DNA of 21,049 nucleotides from a virus, in IMG/VR virus record IMGVR_UViG_3300050821_002215, positions 1 to 21,049 of that record; one strand, given 5' to 3'. Positions 7,266-13,900 of this stretch are shown piece after piece (position 1 is the stretch's first letter; every line of letters starts with the position of its first letter). The notes beneath the pieces were generated by a model that did no database searches, was not told the DNA's origin, and saw only the letters and a program-made list of their open reading frames with translations. A program made the translations under genes and the position numbers.

Positions 7266-7335
7266 GTGCAATACTCACTCCGCTGCCGGCCACCCTAAGC
7301 CCGATGAGCCCGCTGTAAGGCCGGACCCGGCTCAT
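7246..7335 (-). CDS. Possible 29-residue ORF between portal and scaffold
   Basis: The 182-base gap between portal and scaffold holds one short leftward frame, ATG 7335 to TAG 7246-7248, reading MSRVRPYSGLIGLRVAGSGV and nine more residues. It lacks a clear ribosome binding site. Its stop codon is the TAG inside repeat copy 2, in the same phase as the second in-frame TAG behind the capsid gene in copy 1. A 7-bp stem GGCCGGA/TCCGGCC with a long loop overlaps its start. It may be a leader or a remnant rather than a real gene. Confidence 0.2.
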   Translation of the reverse strand: MSRVRPYSGLIGLRVAGSGVSIARCLVSR

Positions 7336-7382
7336 GGTGATCCGGCCAGTAGACAAGGTGATCGCCGGCAGCGCTCTTCCTA

Positions 7383-9665
7383 TCAAGCAACAGCTCTTCC
7401 GCCGGACGCCACAATATGTGGCGGCCCAGGCATGGGGTTCGGAGGAGGCGGCCCTCCCGTCTGATCAGGCGGGCGCTGCGCGCCAGGCGGAGCCCCTTGC
7501 GGCGCATTCGAACCTCCCGCCGGGCCTTGAGCCGCGCCCTGGCCGGGGAAGTCCATCGGGCCGCCAGGGCCTTGCGGGCCTTGCCCCAGCTTGGCGGCCA
7601 TGCCGTTCATGGCGATGATCGACGGCAGCATCGACTGGAACGCTGTGGTGATGTCGAGCTTGTCGTCGAGCCGCTTGATCAGCTCCTTCGCCAGCCACTC
7701 CGGCTTGATCCCCGGCAATTGCATCAGCATCGGGAAGATCCGCTCGGCGTTGGCGATTTCCTGCGCCTGGTTGGGACGCCCGGTCGAGCCGGCTTCGATC
7801 TGGAGCCAAAGCTCGTCGGCGATCTGCTGGCGTGACATGTCGGGCCACACAGCGCCTTCGCCCACAATCCGCTTGACCGTGTCTACAGACACCTCCTGCA
7901 AGAGGATCTGCGCGCCGGCGCGGGCAAACGAAGTGAGCAGGTCGTCGATATCATCGATGTTCGCGCCCATCGCGGTGGCGCGCGAGGCTTCGGCGATGTT
8001 CGATTGGGTGGCGCTGGGCGAGCCGCCAGTCTGGCCGATGTTGGCGTCCTGGATGCCGCTGACCCGCATCATGTCGACGAAGGTCTGCTCGACTTCGTAC
8101 AGGTTGGGGTCGATTGGCGGACCTCTGAACGCCTGCAAGAGATCGTCGACCTTCTGGCCGGGCTGGAGCCCGTTCAGTTCGATGATTGCGTTGTCAGGGT
8201 GGTTCGACAGCTTCTCAAGATCTTCCGCGTCGATCATGCCGGCGGCGGTCACGGTTTTTGGTCGCGCGGCGCGGCGATGCTCGCGAATGCCCTGACGTCC
8301 GCGATTGTAGTCCATCTGCATGTCGCGGATCAGCTTCACGTCCGACGGCGGGAAGATCATCGTCTCGTGGTCGACCTCGTTGAGCGTCAGGACGAACCAC
8401 GGCCAGAAGCGGTCGGTGTAGACCTCGGGCGACGCCGGCTCGCGCAGGAAGTCATTGTAGCCGTCGCACATCGTATAGACGAGGCCATCCTTGCGGTTCC
8501 AGATCTCCCACACCACGCACGAGCGCCCGTCATTGCCTTCGCGGTTGTCGGTCCTGGCGGTCTTGTCCTGCAATACGACGAAGCCGCTGCGCGACGTGAC
8601 CGTCACCCCGTCGTCAAAACCCTTGTAGGCGTTGAAGCTCTTGCCGACGTCGACATTGTAGATCTCTTTCACGTCGTTGGGCGACAGGACGAACTCTTGG
8701 GCGACCCAGTCAGCGCCTAGGAACTCCCGCAGGAACATCGTCTTGGGATCGGGGATGATCGCCGTCGACACCGGGTAGTCGAAGGTCAAGCCTTCGCGCA
8801 CGACAACCTGTGTCTGCGCCTTGAGGTCGTTGAGGAGAAGCCGGAGCTGCTCAGCCTCGGGGCCGTTCTCGTCGGTCTGGTCGTCGTGGATGTCGGCGCT
8901 GATGCGCTCCAACGTGGAAAGCCGGTTCGAAATATCGGCGATGCGCTGCTCGATCTCCGGCTTCTTCTGCATCACACGCTCGAAGCCGAGCTTGAGATAG
9001 CCGACGCCGGTGGTCGACGCGCGCCGCACCGTCATCTTCATCATCTGCTTGAAGTCTTGCGGCGCGGCGTCGATGTTGGCGCGGAACAATAGCTCAAGCG
9101 TCTTGCCAATTTTGCCGAGCTGCTCCTCTTCGGCCTTGACCCGAGCGGCGTCTTGCAGAATGGGCATCGCCGCGCTTTGAGCCTGCTGCGCCATCGCCGG
9201 GTCCATCACGCCCATCGCCACTTGCTGCGAGACCTGCGCGGCCGACTGCTGAAGCGCGACCAGCGTGGTCTGCTCGTTGTCCCACACGGTGTTAAGGATG
9301 CGCTGACGCCGGAACGCCTCGAACTTGGGGTTCTTGGCGTAGAAGAACGCCACCCGCTGGGCGATGATGCGCAGGGTCAGATTGGCGGTATATCTGTCGT
9401 CCTTCTCCTCTTTCGACCACTGGTAACCCGCCGCAAAATCCTGATCGGCCTTCATCCGGTTAAAGACGGGCTCCCAGTATTTCTTGGCGCGCTTGACCTT
9501 GTCGGCCCACTGCGACACCAGCTCCTTGCGGGGTTCGGATGGATCGGGCGGATCGCGTTCCAGCAGGTCTTCGTTCTGACGCTCAAGCCCCATCAACTGC
9601 TCAAGCGGCACGCCCGGTTGGTCAGCGAGCGCCTGACCGAATGGATCGCTGTCAAGAACCGCCAT
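7383..9665 (-). CDS. Portal protein
   Basis: A 760-residue protein starting at ATG 9665, one base after the terminase stop. The N-terminal WADKVKRAKKYWEPVFNRMK and YTANLTLRIIAQRVAFFYAK, the central VVWEIWNRKDGLVYTMCDG strands, WPWFVLTLNEVDHETMIFPP, and the long helix DVKLIRDMQMDYNRGRQGIR followed by RRAARPKTV are the typical podophage (P22/T7-type) portal layout, as is the SGIQDANIGQTGGSPSATQS clip-to-crown region. The portal is the dodecameric DNA channel and the docking ring for terminase. The last about 60 residues are Gly/Pro/Gln-rich (GPQGPGGPMDFPGQGAAQGP), resembling the Gly/Pro-rich protein encoded at 11649-12095. Long coiled coils near residues 130-190 and 215-260 add to the usual length. 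Confidence 0.92.
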   Translation of the reverse strand: MAVLDSDPFGQALADQPGVPLEQLMGLERQNEDLLERDPPDPSEPRKELVSQWADKVKRAKKYWEPVFNRMKADQDFAAGYQWSKEEKDDRYTANLTLRIIAQRVAFFYAKNPKFEAFRRQRILNTVWDNEQTTLVALQQSAAQVSQQVAMGVMDPAMAQQAQSAAMPILQDAARVKAEEEQLGKIGKTLELLFRANIDAAPQDFKQMMKMTVRRASTTGVGYLKLGFERVMQKKPEIEQRIADISNRLSTLERISADIHDDQTDENGPEAEQLRLLLNDLKAQTQVVVREGLTFDYPVSTAIIPDPKTMFLREFLGADWVAQEFVLSPNDVKEIYNVDVGKSFNAYKGFDDGVTVTSRSGFVVLQDKTARTDNREGNDGRSCVVWEIWNRKDGLVYTMCDGYNDFLREPASPEVYTDRFWPWFVLTLNEVDHETMIFPPSDVKLIRDMQMDYNRGRQGIREHRRAARPKTVTAAGMIDAEDLEKLSNHPDNAIIELNGLQPGQKVDDLLQAFRGPPIDPNLYEVEQTFVDMMRVSGIQDANIGQTGGSPSATQSNIAEASRATAMGANIDDIDDLLTSFARAGAQILLQEVSVDTVKRIVGEGAVWPDMSRQQIADELWLQIEAGSTGRPNQAQEIANAERIFPMLMQLPGIKPEWLAKELIKRLDDKLDITTAFQSMLPSIIAMNGMAAKLGQGPQGPGGPMDFPGQGAAQGPAGGSNAPQGAPPGAQRPPDQTGGPPPPNPMPGPPHIVASGGRAVA

Positions 9666-9666
9666 G

Positions 9667-11235
9667 TCACCAGCCCCCCGTCGTCAGGTTCTCGCGCTCG
9701 CGATTGCGCTCTTTCAGCGCGCTCTCGATCACCCAGGCGTAGGTTCCCTGCTTGGGCTCCTTGCTCTCTTTCGGCGGCACGCGATGACCGCGCACCTTGT
9801 ACAGCCCCTGCCCAAACAAGGAGAGCGTGTCGACGAAGTCGTCGTGCGCGCCTTGCGGGAATTTCAACATCTGGTCGTGCGCCTCGGCCCACCAGCGGGT
9901 GAACACAGGGAAGAGAATTTTCATCATCGACATTCGCGCTTGCACCGACTGCGCGCGTGTCTGCTTGTCGCCGACAGGGGTTAACTCGTCTATCGAGCAG
10001 AACACCCGCTTTTCCAGCATGCGCTTGCGCAGGAAGGGGCCGATGCTCTTGGAAATGTGGCCCTTTTCCGCCCACCAGAACAACGGCTTGTAGCGCTCCA
10101 TCAAGATCGTCATCGTCTCGACGACAAGTTGCGTGTCCGCTTGCTGCCAGAAAATATCGGGCTGGACCCACATCTGGTCGTGATCATCGACGCCAACAAC
10201 CATCAAACAAGTCTTGTCACGGCCTTGTTCAAGGCTGACCGCGTGATCGCTCGCCCCGTAGAAGCGCAGACGTTCCTTGGGCGGCATGTCTGAGACACGC
10301 GCGTAGGGGCGCATATGAACTGCCTTGAAAAAGGAGCCTTCTTCCGGCGTTGGGCGGCCCTGGTAGAGCGCCTGGAAGCCCCGGATGTCGGTTTCGCGGA
10401 TATTGTCGAGATATTCGCGGTCGAACCGCTCCGGCCATAGAGCTTCGCCCTTTTTGCGGCCCAGAACATCTTTTTCGCGAGCAATCGCGGGCATGTCGAT
10501 CACCCGCCACTTCCTGGCTTCGCTTTCGGAGTAACACGGGTTCTGCGGATCGGTCAGACGGCCAATTAAGTCGTCTTCGTGCCAGCGTGTCTGGATGATC
10601 ACGATGGCTCCGGCCTTGGTCATCAGCCGTGTCTGCAAAACCTGGGTGTACCAGGACCAAAGTTGCTCTCTTATCGTCGGGCTGTCGGCTTCTTTACGGT
10701 CTTTGGTCGGATCGTCGAGCAAAATCACGTCTGCGCCGCGTCCGGTCGCTCCAGAACCGCGCCCAAGGAAGAAAAGCACGCCTCCGTCCTCGGTTTCGAG
10801 CCGGTCCATCGACGCGGACCCCGTTTTGAGCCGCACTTTGGGGAAAATCTGCCTGAAAAGCGGATTTTCGATCAGGTCGCGCACCGCCCGGCCGTGATCC
10901 CAGGCGAATTTCTCGGAATAAGTGGCGCAAATCAGCGATTTTTCCGGGTTTCGGCCAATGAACCAGGCGGCGAACATGTGCGAGGCGAGCTTAGTCTTGC
11001 CGTGTCTGGGCGGAAGGGTGATCTGAAGGCGCTTGTAGGCCCCTTTTTCCACCTGTTCGAGGGCTGCGCCAAGCACGCGGTGGTGCTTGGCGGGCCGGTA
11101 CAGAGACACGAGACAATCGTCCTGCATATCAGGGATTGGCGTCATGAATTTAGCGAACGCAATCACGTCGTCACGCGCCAGAAGGATCGCCTTCTTGCGT
11201 TCGAGCAGCTTTCTGAGTTCGATCCGGTCGCTCAT
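9667..11235 (-). CDS. terL: Terminase large subunit
   Basis: A 522-residue protein. I use ATG 11235, which overlaps the upstream stop as ATGA; the longer frame to 11388 would lie wholly inside the previous gene. The Walker A loop is LPPRHGKT (residues about 74-81), Walker B is VILLDD (about 170-175), and a coupling motif follows in IIQTRWHEDD. The C-terminal RNase H-like nuclease shows acidic residues in GASDHAV, VVGVDDHDQ and GAHDDFVDTLS. TerL cuts concatemeric DNA and pumps it through the portal using ATP. It directly precedes the portal gene, as usual. The TerS candidate is not adjacent but about 7.7 kb away. Confidence 0.95.
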   Translation of the reverse strand: MSDRIELRKLLERKKAILLARDDVIAFAKFMTPIPDMQDDCLVSLYRPAKHHRVLGAALEQVEKGAYKRLQITLPPRHGKTKLASHMFAAWFIGRNPEKSLICATYSEKFAWDHGRAVRDLIENPLFRQIFPKVRLKTGSASMDRLETEDGGVLFFLGRGSGATGRGADVILLDDPTKDRKEADSPTIREQLWSWYTQVLQTRLMTKAGAIVIIQTRWHEDDLIGRLTDPQNPCYSESEARKWRVIDMPAIAREKDVLGRKKGEALWPERFDREYLDNIRETDIRGFQALYQGRPTPEEGSFFKAVHMRPYARVSDMPPKERLRFYGASDHAVSLEQGRDKTCLMVVGVDDHDQMWVQPDIFWQQADTQLVVETMTILMERYKPLFWWAEKGHISKSIGPFLRKRMLEKRVFCSIDELTPVGDKQTRAQSVQARMSMMKILFPVFTRWWAEAHDQMLKFPQGAHDDFVDTLSLFGQGLYKVRGHRVPPKESKEPKQGTYAWVIESALKERNRERENLTTGGW

Positions 11236-11639
11236 GCAGGGTTCTTTTGCGTTCCCTGCATGGTCGCGCTTTCCAGCGCAGACACGCGTTGCTGCAAGTC
11301 CCAGATCTGGCCTTTCAGATCCCACTCGTTGTCGCCTTCTGCCAAGAGGTGCGGACAGTAGACGTAGACCTCGTCGCCGAGCGGCCATTCGAGCCCGGTA
11401 TGGTTGGTCACTTCAACCGTCTCGACCCCTTCAGTCTGGTCGAAGGCTACGTCAATCTCGCCGTCGCCTGCTTTGAACACTTTGTTGGTCGAGGCGACGG
11501 TCACGTCGGCGTGTCTGGTGTCGGTGTAACGCGTGTCAAAGCCCGGCGTGGGGATCTTGATCCCCTCGCCGTCCGGCAATGGAGCTTCGAGCTTGATGCG
11601 CCAACCGTAAGACTGGGCGCTCTTGTCGCCTGCCGTCAT
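11232..11639 (-). CDS. Small beta-rich protein with C-terminal coiled coil
   Basis: A 135-residue protein from ATG 11639 with an excellent AGGAGG site that overlaps the TAG of the previous gene. The middle is beta-rich (TNKVFKAGDGEIDVAFDQTE, VETVEVTNHTGLEWPLGDEVYVY), recalling small beta-barrel or decoration folds. The end is a short coiled coil (WDLKGQIWDLQQRVSALESA). It sits directly upstream of TerL with an ATGA overlap. I do not recognise a family. A coiled coil plus beta domain could form a trimer, for instance a head fibre or decoration, but this is only a guess. Confidence 0.72.
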   Translation of the reverse strand: MTAGDKSAQSYGWRIKLEAPLPDGEGIKIPTPGFDTRYTDTRHADVTVASTNKVFKAGDGEIDVAFDQTEGVETVEVTNHTGLEWPLGDEVYVYCPHLLAEGDNEWDLKGQIWDLQQRVSALESATMQGTQKNPA

Positions 11640-11648
11640 TGAACCCTC

Positions 11649-12095
11649 CTAAGACACCCGCACGGGCGCTTGCTTGATCTTGATGCCGCGCCCCGGCGGA
11701 GCCTTCGGACGCGAACGCGGCGGCCCAGGCGGGCGGCCCATCGCCTGCCCAGGCGAACCCACCATAGGAGCCCGGGGAGCCGGAGGCGGCCCTGCGCCCA
11801 TGCCGGGAGGCGGGCCCATCGGAGGCGGACCCATGCCGGGAGGCCCGCCAGCTCCCATGCCTGGAGGAGGCCCCCCGGCGATGGGAGGCATCGCCGGAGG
11901 ACCGCCGCCGGGCATGCCGCCAGGAGGCATCCCCGGACCCGGGTGCATCGTCAAACTCGCAGCCTGGCCGTGTCTGGCCGAAAGAGCCGCCAGCAAGCCG
12001 CCTAGCCCTCCGCCGGGGGGAGGTCCAGCTCCCATTGGCGATCCGCCGGGAGGAAGTCCGCCGGGCGGGGGTCCGCCTCTCATTGGAAACGCCAT
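11649..12095 (-). CDS. Gly/Pro/Met-rich low-complexity protein
   Basis: A 148-residue protein with GGAGG seven bases before ATG 12095. Almost the entire chain is GGPPPG/PGMPPGG-type low complexity; only residues about 30-50 (GLGGLLAALSARHGQAASLT) look like a helix, and the end is basic (RSRPKAPPGRGIKIKQAPVRV). Because of the repetitive GC-rich coding, the opposite strand also stays open, but the ribosome site and operon position support this strand. A similar Gly/Pro/Gln tail occurs at the portal C-terminus. Function unknown; probably a flexible virion component. Confidence 0.6.
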   Translation of the reverse strand: MAFPMRGGPPPGGLPPGGSPMGAGPPPGGGLGGLLAALSARHGQAASLTMHPGPGMPPGGMPGGGPPAMPPIAGGPPPGMGAGGPPGMGPPPMGPPPGMGAGPPPAPRAPMVGSPGQAMGRPPGPPRSRPKAPPGRGIKIKQAPVRVS

Positions 12096-12108
12096 GATCG
12101 AACCTCCT

Positions 12109-12684
12109 TTATTCAGATGAGGGCGTCGGAACGCCGGGATGCTCTTCCGACGGAACGATGGCGACGACCCAGCCGGATGTCGGCGTCCAAAGCGTTGTCG
12201 CGTCCCAGTTTTCTGCGATCTCCGGCTTATCTTCCGATCCCGGAGGCGGGAGCACGATTGGATGGGTAGGCACGCCAGGGTTTGGCCAGATGCTCGGCGG
12301 AATGTAGATCGGATGCTCTGGCTTCAACCCCGGAATGGTTCCCGGCGGCAGATAGATCGGCGGCGTCGGCATCGGCGCGTTGCCGCCGCCCCAGATGCCT
12401 AAAGGCGGCTGTGGCAAGCCCTGATCAGGATAAACCGGAGGCGGCCAGATCCCTGGCGGCGGACCTCCCGGCGCAATCGGATGAGCCGGATGGCCGGGGC
12501 TCGGCCAAATGCCGACTGGCGGCGAGGGCCAAATCCCTGGCGGCGGACCTCCCGGCGCAATCGGATGCGCAGGGTGTCCCGGTGACGGCCAGATGCCCGG
12601 CGGCTGTCCGGGCGGATAGATCGGGCCGCCGCCGATTTCGAGGCCGGCGTTATAGATTTCTCCAACGATAACGACTTTGGTCAT
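12109..12684 (-). CDS. Pro/Gly/Trp repeat protein
   Basis: A 191-residue protein starting at ATG 12684, chosen because GGAG lies seven bases upstream (the frame extends to 12756 without such a site). After a short ordered start (MTKVVIVGEIYNAGLEIGGG) it consists of repeats such as PPGIWPSPGHPAHPIAPGG and PPIYLPPGTIP, and ends with a more ordered segment (NWDATTLWTPTSGWVVAIVP). Repeat proteins of the PGIWG/GHPxHPI type are often seen near tail or lysis genes of podophages, with unknown role. It follows the two-span membrane protein and precedes the Gly/Pro-rich gene. Confidence 0.65.
   Translation of the reverse strand: MTKVVIVGEIYNAGLEIGGGPIYPPGQPPGIWPSPGHPAHPIAPGGPPPGIWPSPPVGIWPSPGHPAHPIAPGGPPPGIWPPPVYPDQGLPQPPLGIWGGGNAPMPTPPIYLPPGTIPGLKPEHPIYIPPSIWPNPGVPTHPIVLPPPGSEDKPEIAENWDATTLWTPTSGWVVAIVPSEEHPGVPTPSSE
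12449..12567 (-). repeat. 35-base direct repeat inside the Pro/Gly/Trp gene
   Basis: The 35 bases at 12449-12483 are repeated identically at 12533-12567, 84 bases later (28 codons, in frame). They encode the HPIAPGGPPPGI unit twice. The identical DNA, not only protein, points to a recent internal duplication. Confidence 0.8.
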
Positions 12685-12712
12685 GGCGTCTTCTCCTTCA
12701 AGTAAAACTTCA

Positions 12713-12973
12713 TCAGCTCCAGGCGGGCAGTGGGGGCAACACGCCGACCCGGCCAAACAAGCCGGCGCACTCGGCCAGCCGCCAGAGGAACAACAAGATC
12801 AGGATCGCGACCACCCCGCCGATCACAATCTGAATGACGTTCCAGTAAGGAGCGGAGGTGATGTTGGTGAGCCATCCGCCGAGCAGGACGCGAAGCAGCG
12901 CCAAGACAACCAAAACGACAATAACGAAGATCGCGACTTGAAAGATCGTGCCTATGCCAAAGCCACACATCAC
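12713..12973 (-). CDS. Two-span membrane protein, holin candidate
   Basis: An 86-residue protein. GTG at 12973 overlaps the endolysin stop as GTGA, and an ATG follows one codon later, so either start is possible. Two hydrophobic segments are clear: roughly residues 9-30 (IFQVAIFVIVVLVVLALL) and 46-66 (VIQIVIGGVVAILILLFLW), separated by a short loop with NITSAPYWN. Size, two spans and position next to an endolysin gene fit a class II holin, which would form membrane lesions that release the endolysin. There are no family motifs to confirm it, and the two upstream single-span proteins are competing candidates. Confidence 0.68.
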   Translation of the reverse strand: MMCGFGIGTIFQVAIFVIVVLVVLALLRVLLGGWLTNITSAPYWNVIQIVIGGVVAILILLFLWRLAECAGLFGRVGVLPPLPAWS

Positions 12974-13443
12974 GCCCTCGCGACATGTTGAAGGTTGAGA
13001 AATTGCTGATGCTCGCCACGCCGACGCGACATCACTTCCGGCGGCTTATTCCAGAACAGCATCGCTTCGGCGCAGCCGGCATAGTCGCCCGCATTGAGAC
13101 GCTTGAGCGCGGTCGAACCACGGAACTGAGTGACGCCGAGATTAAACACGAACGACGCCAGCGCGTCGAATTCGTGCTGGGCCAGGGGAACCTTGATCAG
13201 CCCCTTGCCTTCGGTGCGGAAGCGCTGATTGTCGGCGCGAAAGATCCGCCAGGCTTCGTCCTCGGTGATCGTCATCCCCTGGAAGACCTTCGGCGGCCCG
13301 GCGGCTGATGTGTGGCCGACGCCGATGGTCAGAATGCCGCGGCTGTCGAGATACGCAGTCAATTCGCAGCCTTCACGGTCGCCAATCAGTTTTGCGCCGG
13401 CGTCCGACAGACGCATCGAGATCGAAGCTTTACGCTCGCTCAT
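12970..13443 (-). CDS. Endolysin, GH24 (T4/P22-type) lysozyme
   Basis: A 157-residue muramidase. ATG 13443 overlaps the upstream stop as ATGA; the longer frame to 13527 lies inside the previous gene. The catalytic region is REGCELTAYLDSRGILTIGV with GHT following: E24, D33 and T39 form the E-8aa-D-5aa-T triad of GH24 lysozymes. Downstream, LAQHEFDALASFVFNLGVTQ and the C-terminal RRRGEHQQFLN match the family's usual blocks. It cuts the beta-1,4 bond between N-acetylmuramic acid and N-acetylglucosamine. There is no N-terminal signal-anchor or signal peptide, so a classical holin is needed for release, in line with the adjacent membrane proteins. Confidence 0.93.
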   Translation of the reverse strand: MSERKASISMRLSDAGAKLIGDREGCELTAYLDSRGILTIGVGHTSAAGPPKVFQGMTITEDEAWRIFRADNQRFRTEGKGLIKVPLAQHEFDALASFVFNLGVTQFRGSTALKRLNAGDYAGCAEAMLFWNKPPEVMSRRRGEHQQFLNLQHVARA

Positions 13444-13673
13444 ATCCGCGGATCCTTTGGCAGGCAGCGGTCCATGATCTGCGTGACTATCTGCACGGTG
13501 CCGAGCTGCTGCTGATGGAAGTACCAAGCGGCGCTGCCGAGAAAGCCGAGGTTCAAGAGCACCATCACCAACAGGATCGGCGAGCCCGAGAGCGCGCTGA
13601 TCGTCTCGCCAGCGACGGCGGTCGCGCCCTGCGCGGGCGTGTTGACGACGACCTGCGGGCGCTGATCGCTCAT
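13440..13673 (-). CDS. Small single-span membrane protein (lysis region), copy B
   Basis: A 77-residue protein from ATG 13673 (ATGA overlap with the previous stop). One hydrophobic span, about residues 32-52 (PILLVMVLLNLGFLGSAAWY), is followed by a short polar tail with VQIVTQIMDRCLPKD. The span and surrounding residues resemble the protein encoded just upstream: both have (S)GSP-or-SSP, then LLxNLGFLG, then a short polar tail ending near a DxC motif. The two look like a tandem duplication. Placed directly before the endolysin, a holin, antiholin or pinholin regulator role is likely, but not shown. Confidence 0.7.
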   Translation of the reverse strand: MSDQRPQVVVNTPAQGATAVAGETISALSGSPILLVMVLLNLGFLGSAAWYFHQQQLGTVQIVTQIMDRCLPKDPRI

Positions 13674-13900
13674 GTCTTCGGCCCCTGACGACAATCGCGG
13701 ATGTCGTGCACCAGGTCGTTGATCAACTGGAGCTGCGCCTTGTTGCGCTCGGCGGCGTTGGCGCTGACCTCGCCAAGGACATAGATACAAAAGCCGAGGA
13801 ACCCTAAATTGACCAGCAAAAGCGCGAGGGCGAGCGGCGACGAACCCATCGACGCCACGGCAGTGTTGGCGACCTTTCCGGCTTCCTCAGTGAGGCCCAT
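13670..13900 (-). CDS. Small single-span membrane protein (lysis region), copy A
   Basis: A 76-residue protein whose ATG (13900) shares one base with the tailspike stop (TGATG). One span at about residues 22-43 (LALALLLVNLGFLGFCIYVL) is followed by a charged helix with SANAAERNKAQLQLINDLVH and DIRDCRQG at the end. It is related to the next gene (copy B) by the NLGFLG core and tail. The same general layout, a short cytoplasmic or periplasmic helix after one span, occurs in class III holins and in antiholins. The specific role is unknown. Confidence 0.7.
   Translation of the reverse strand: MGLTEEAGKVANTAVASMGSSPLALALLLVNLGFLGFCIYVLGEVSANAAERNKAQLQLINDLVHDIRDCRQGPKT

Noticed and set aside
11236-11388. 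N-terminal extension of TerL in the same frame
   Set aside because: It lies wholly inside the upstream gene, is Arg-rich, and the ATGA-coupled start at 11235 gives a normal TerL N-terminus.
11674-12120. Rightward Gly/Pro-rich frame opposite the Gly/Pro-rich gene
   Set aside because: Low-complexity GGN/CCN coding gives similar proteins on both strands; only the leftward frame has a ribosome site and fits the operon.
12449-12567. Spaced repeats considered as a CRISPR-like array
   Set aside because: Only two units, in frame inside a Pro/Gly/Trp repeat protein; explained by coding duplication.
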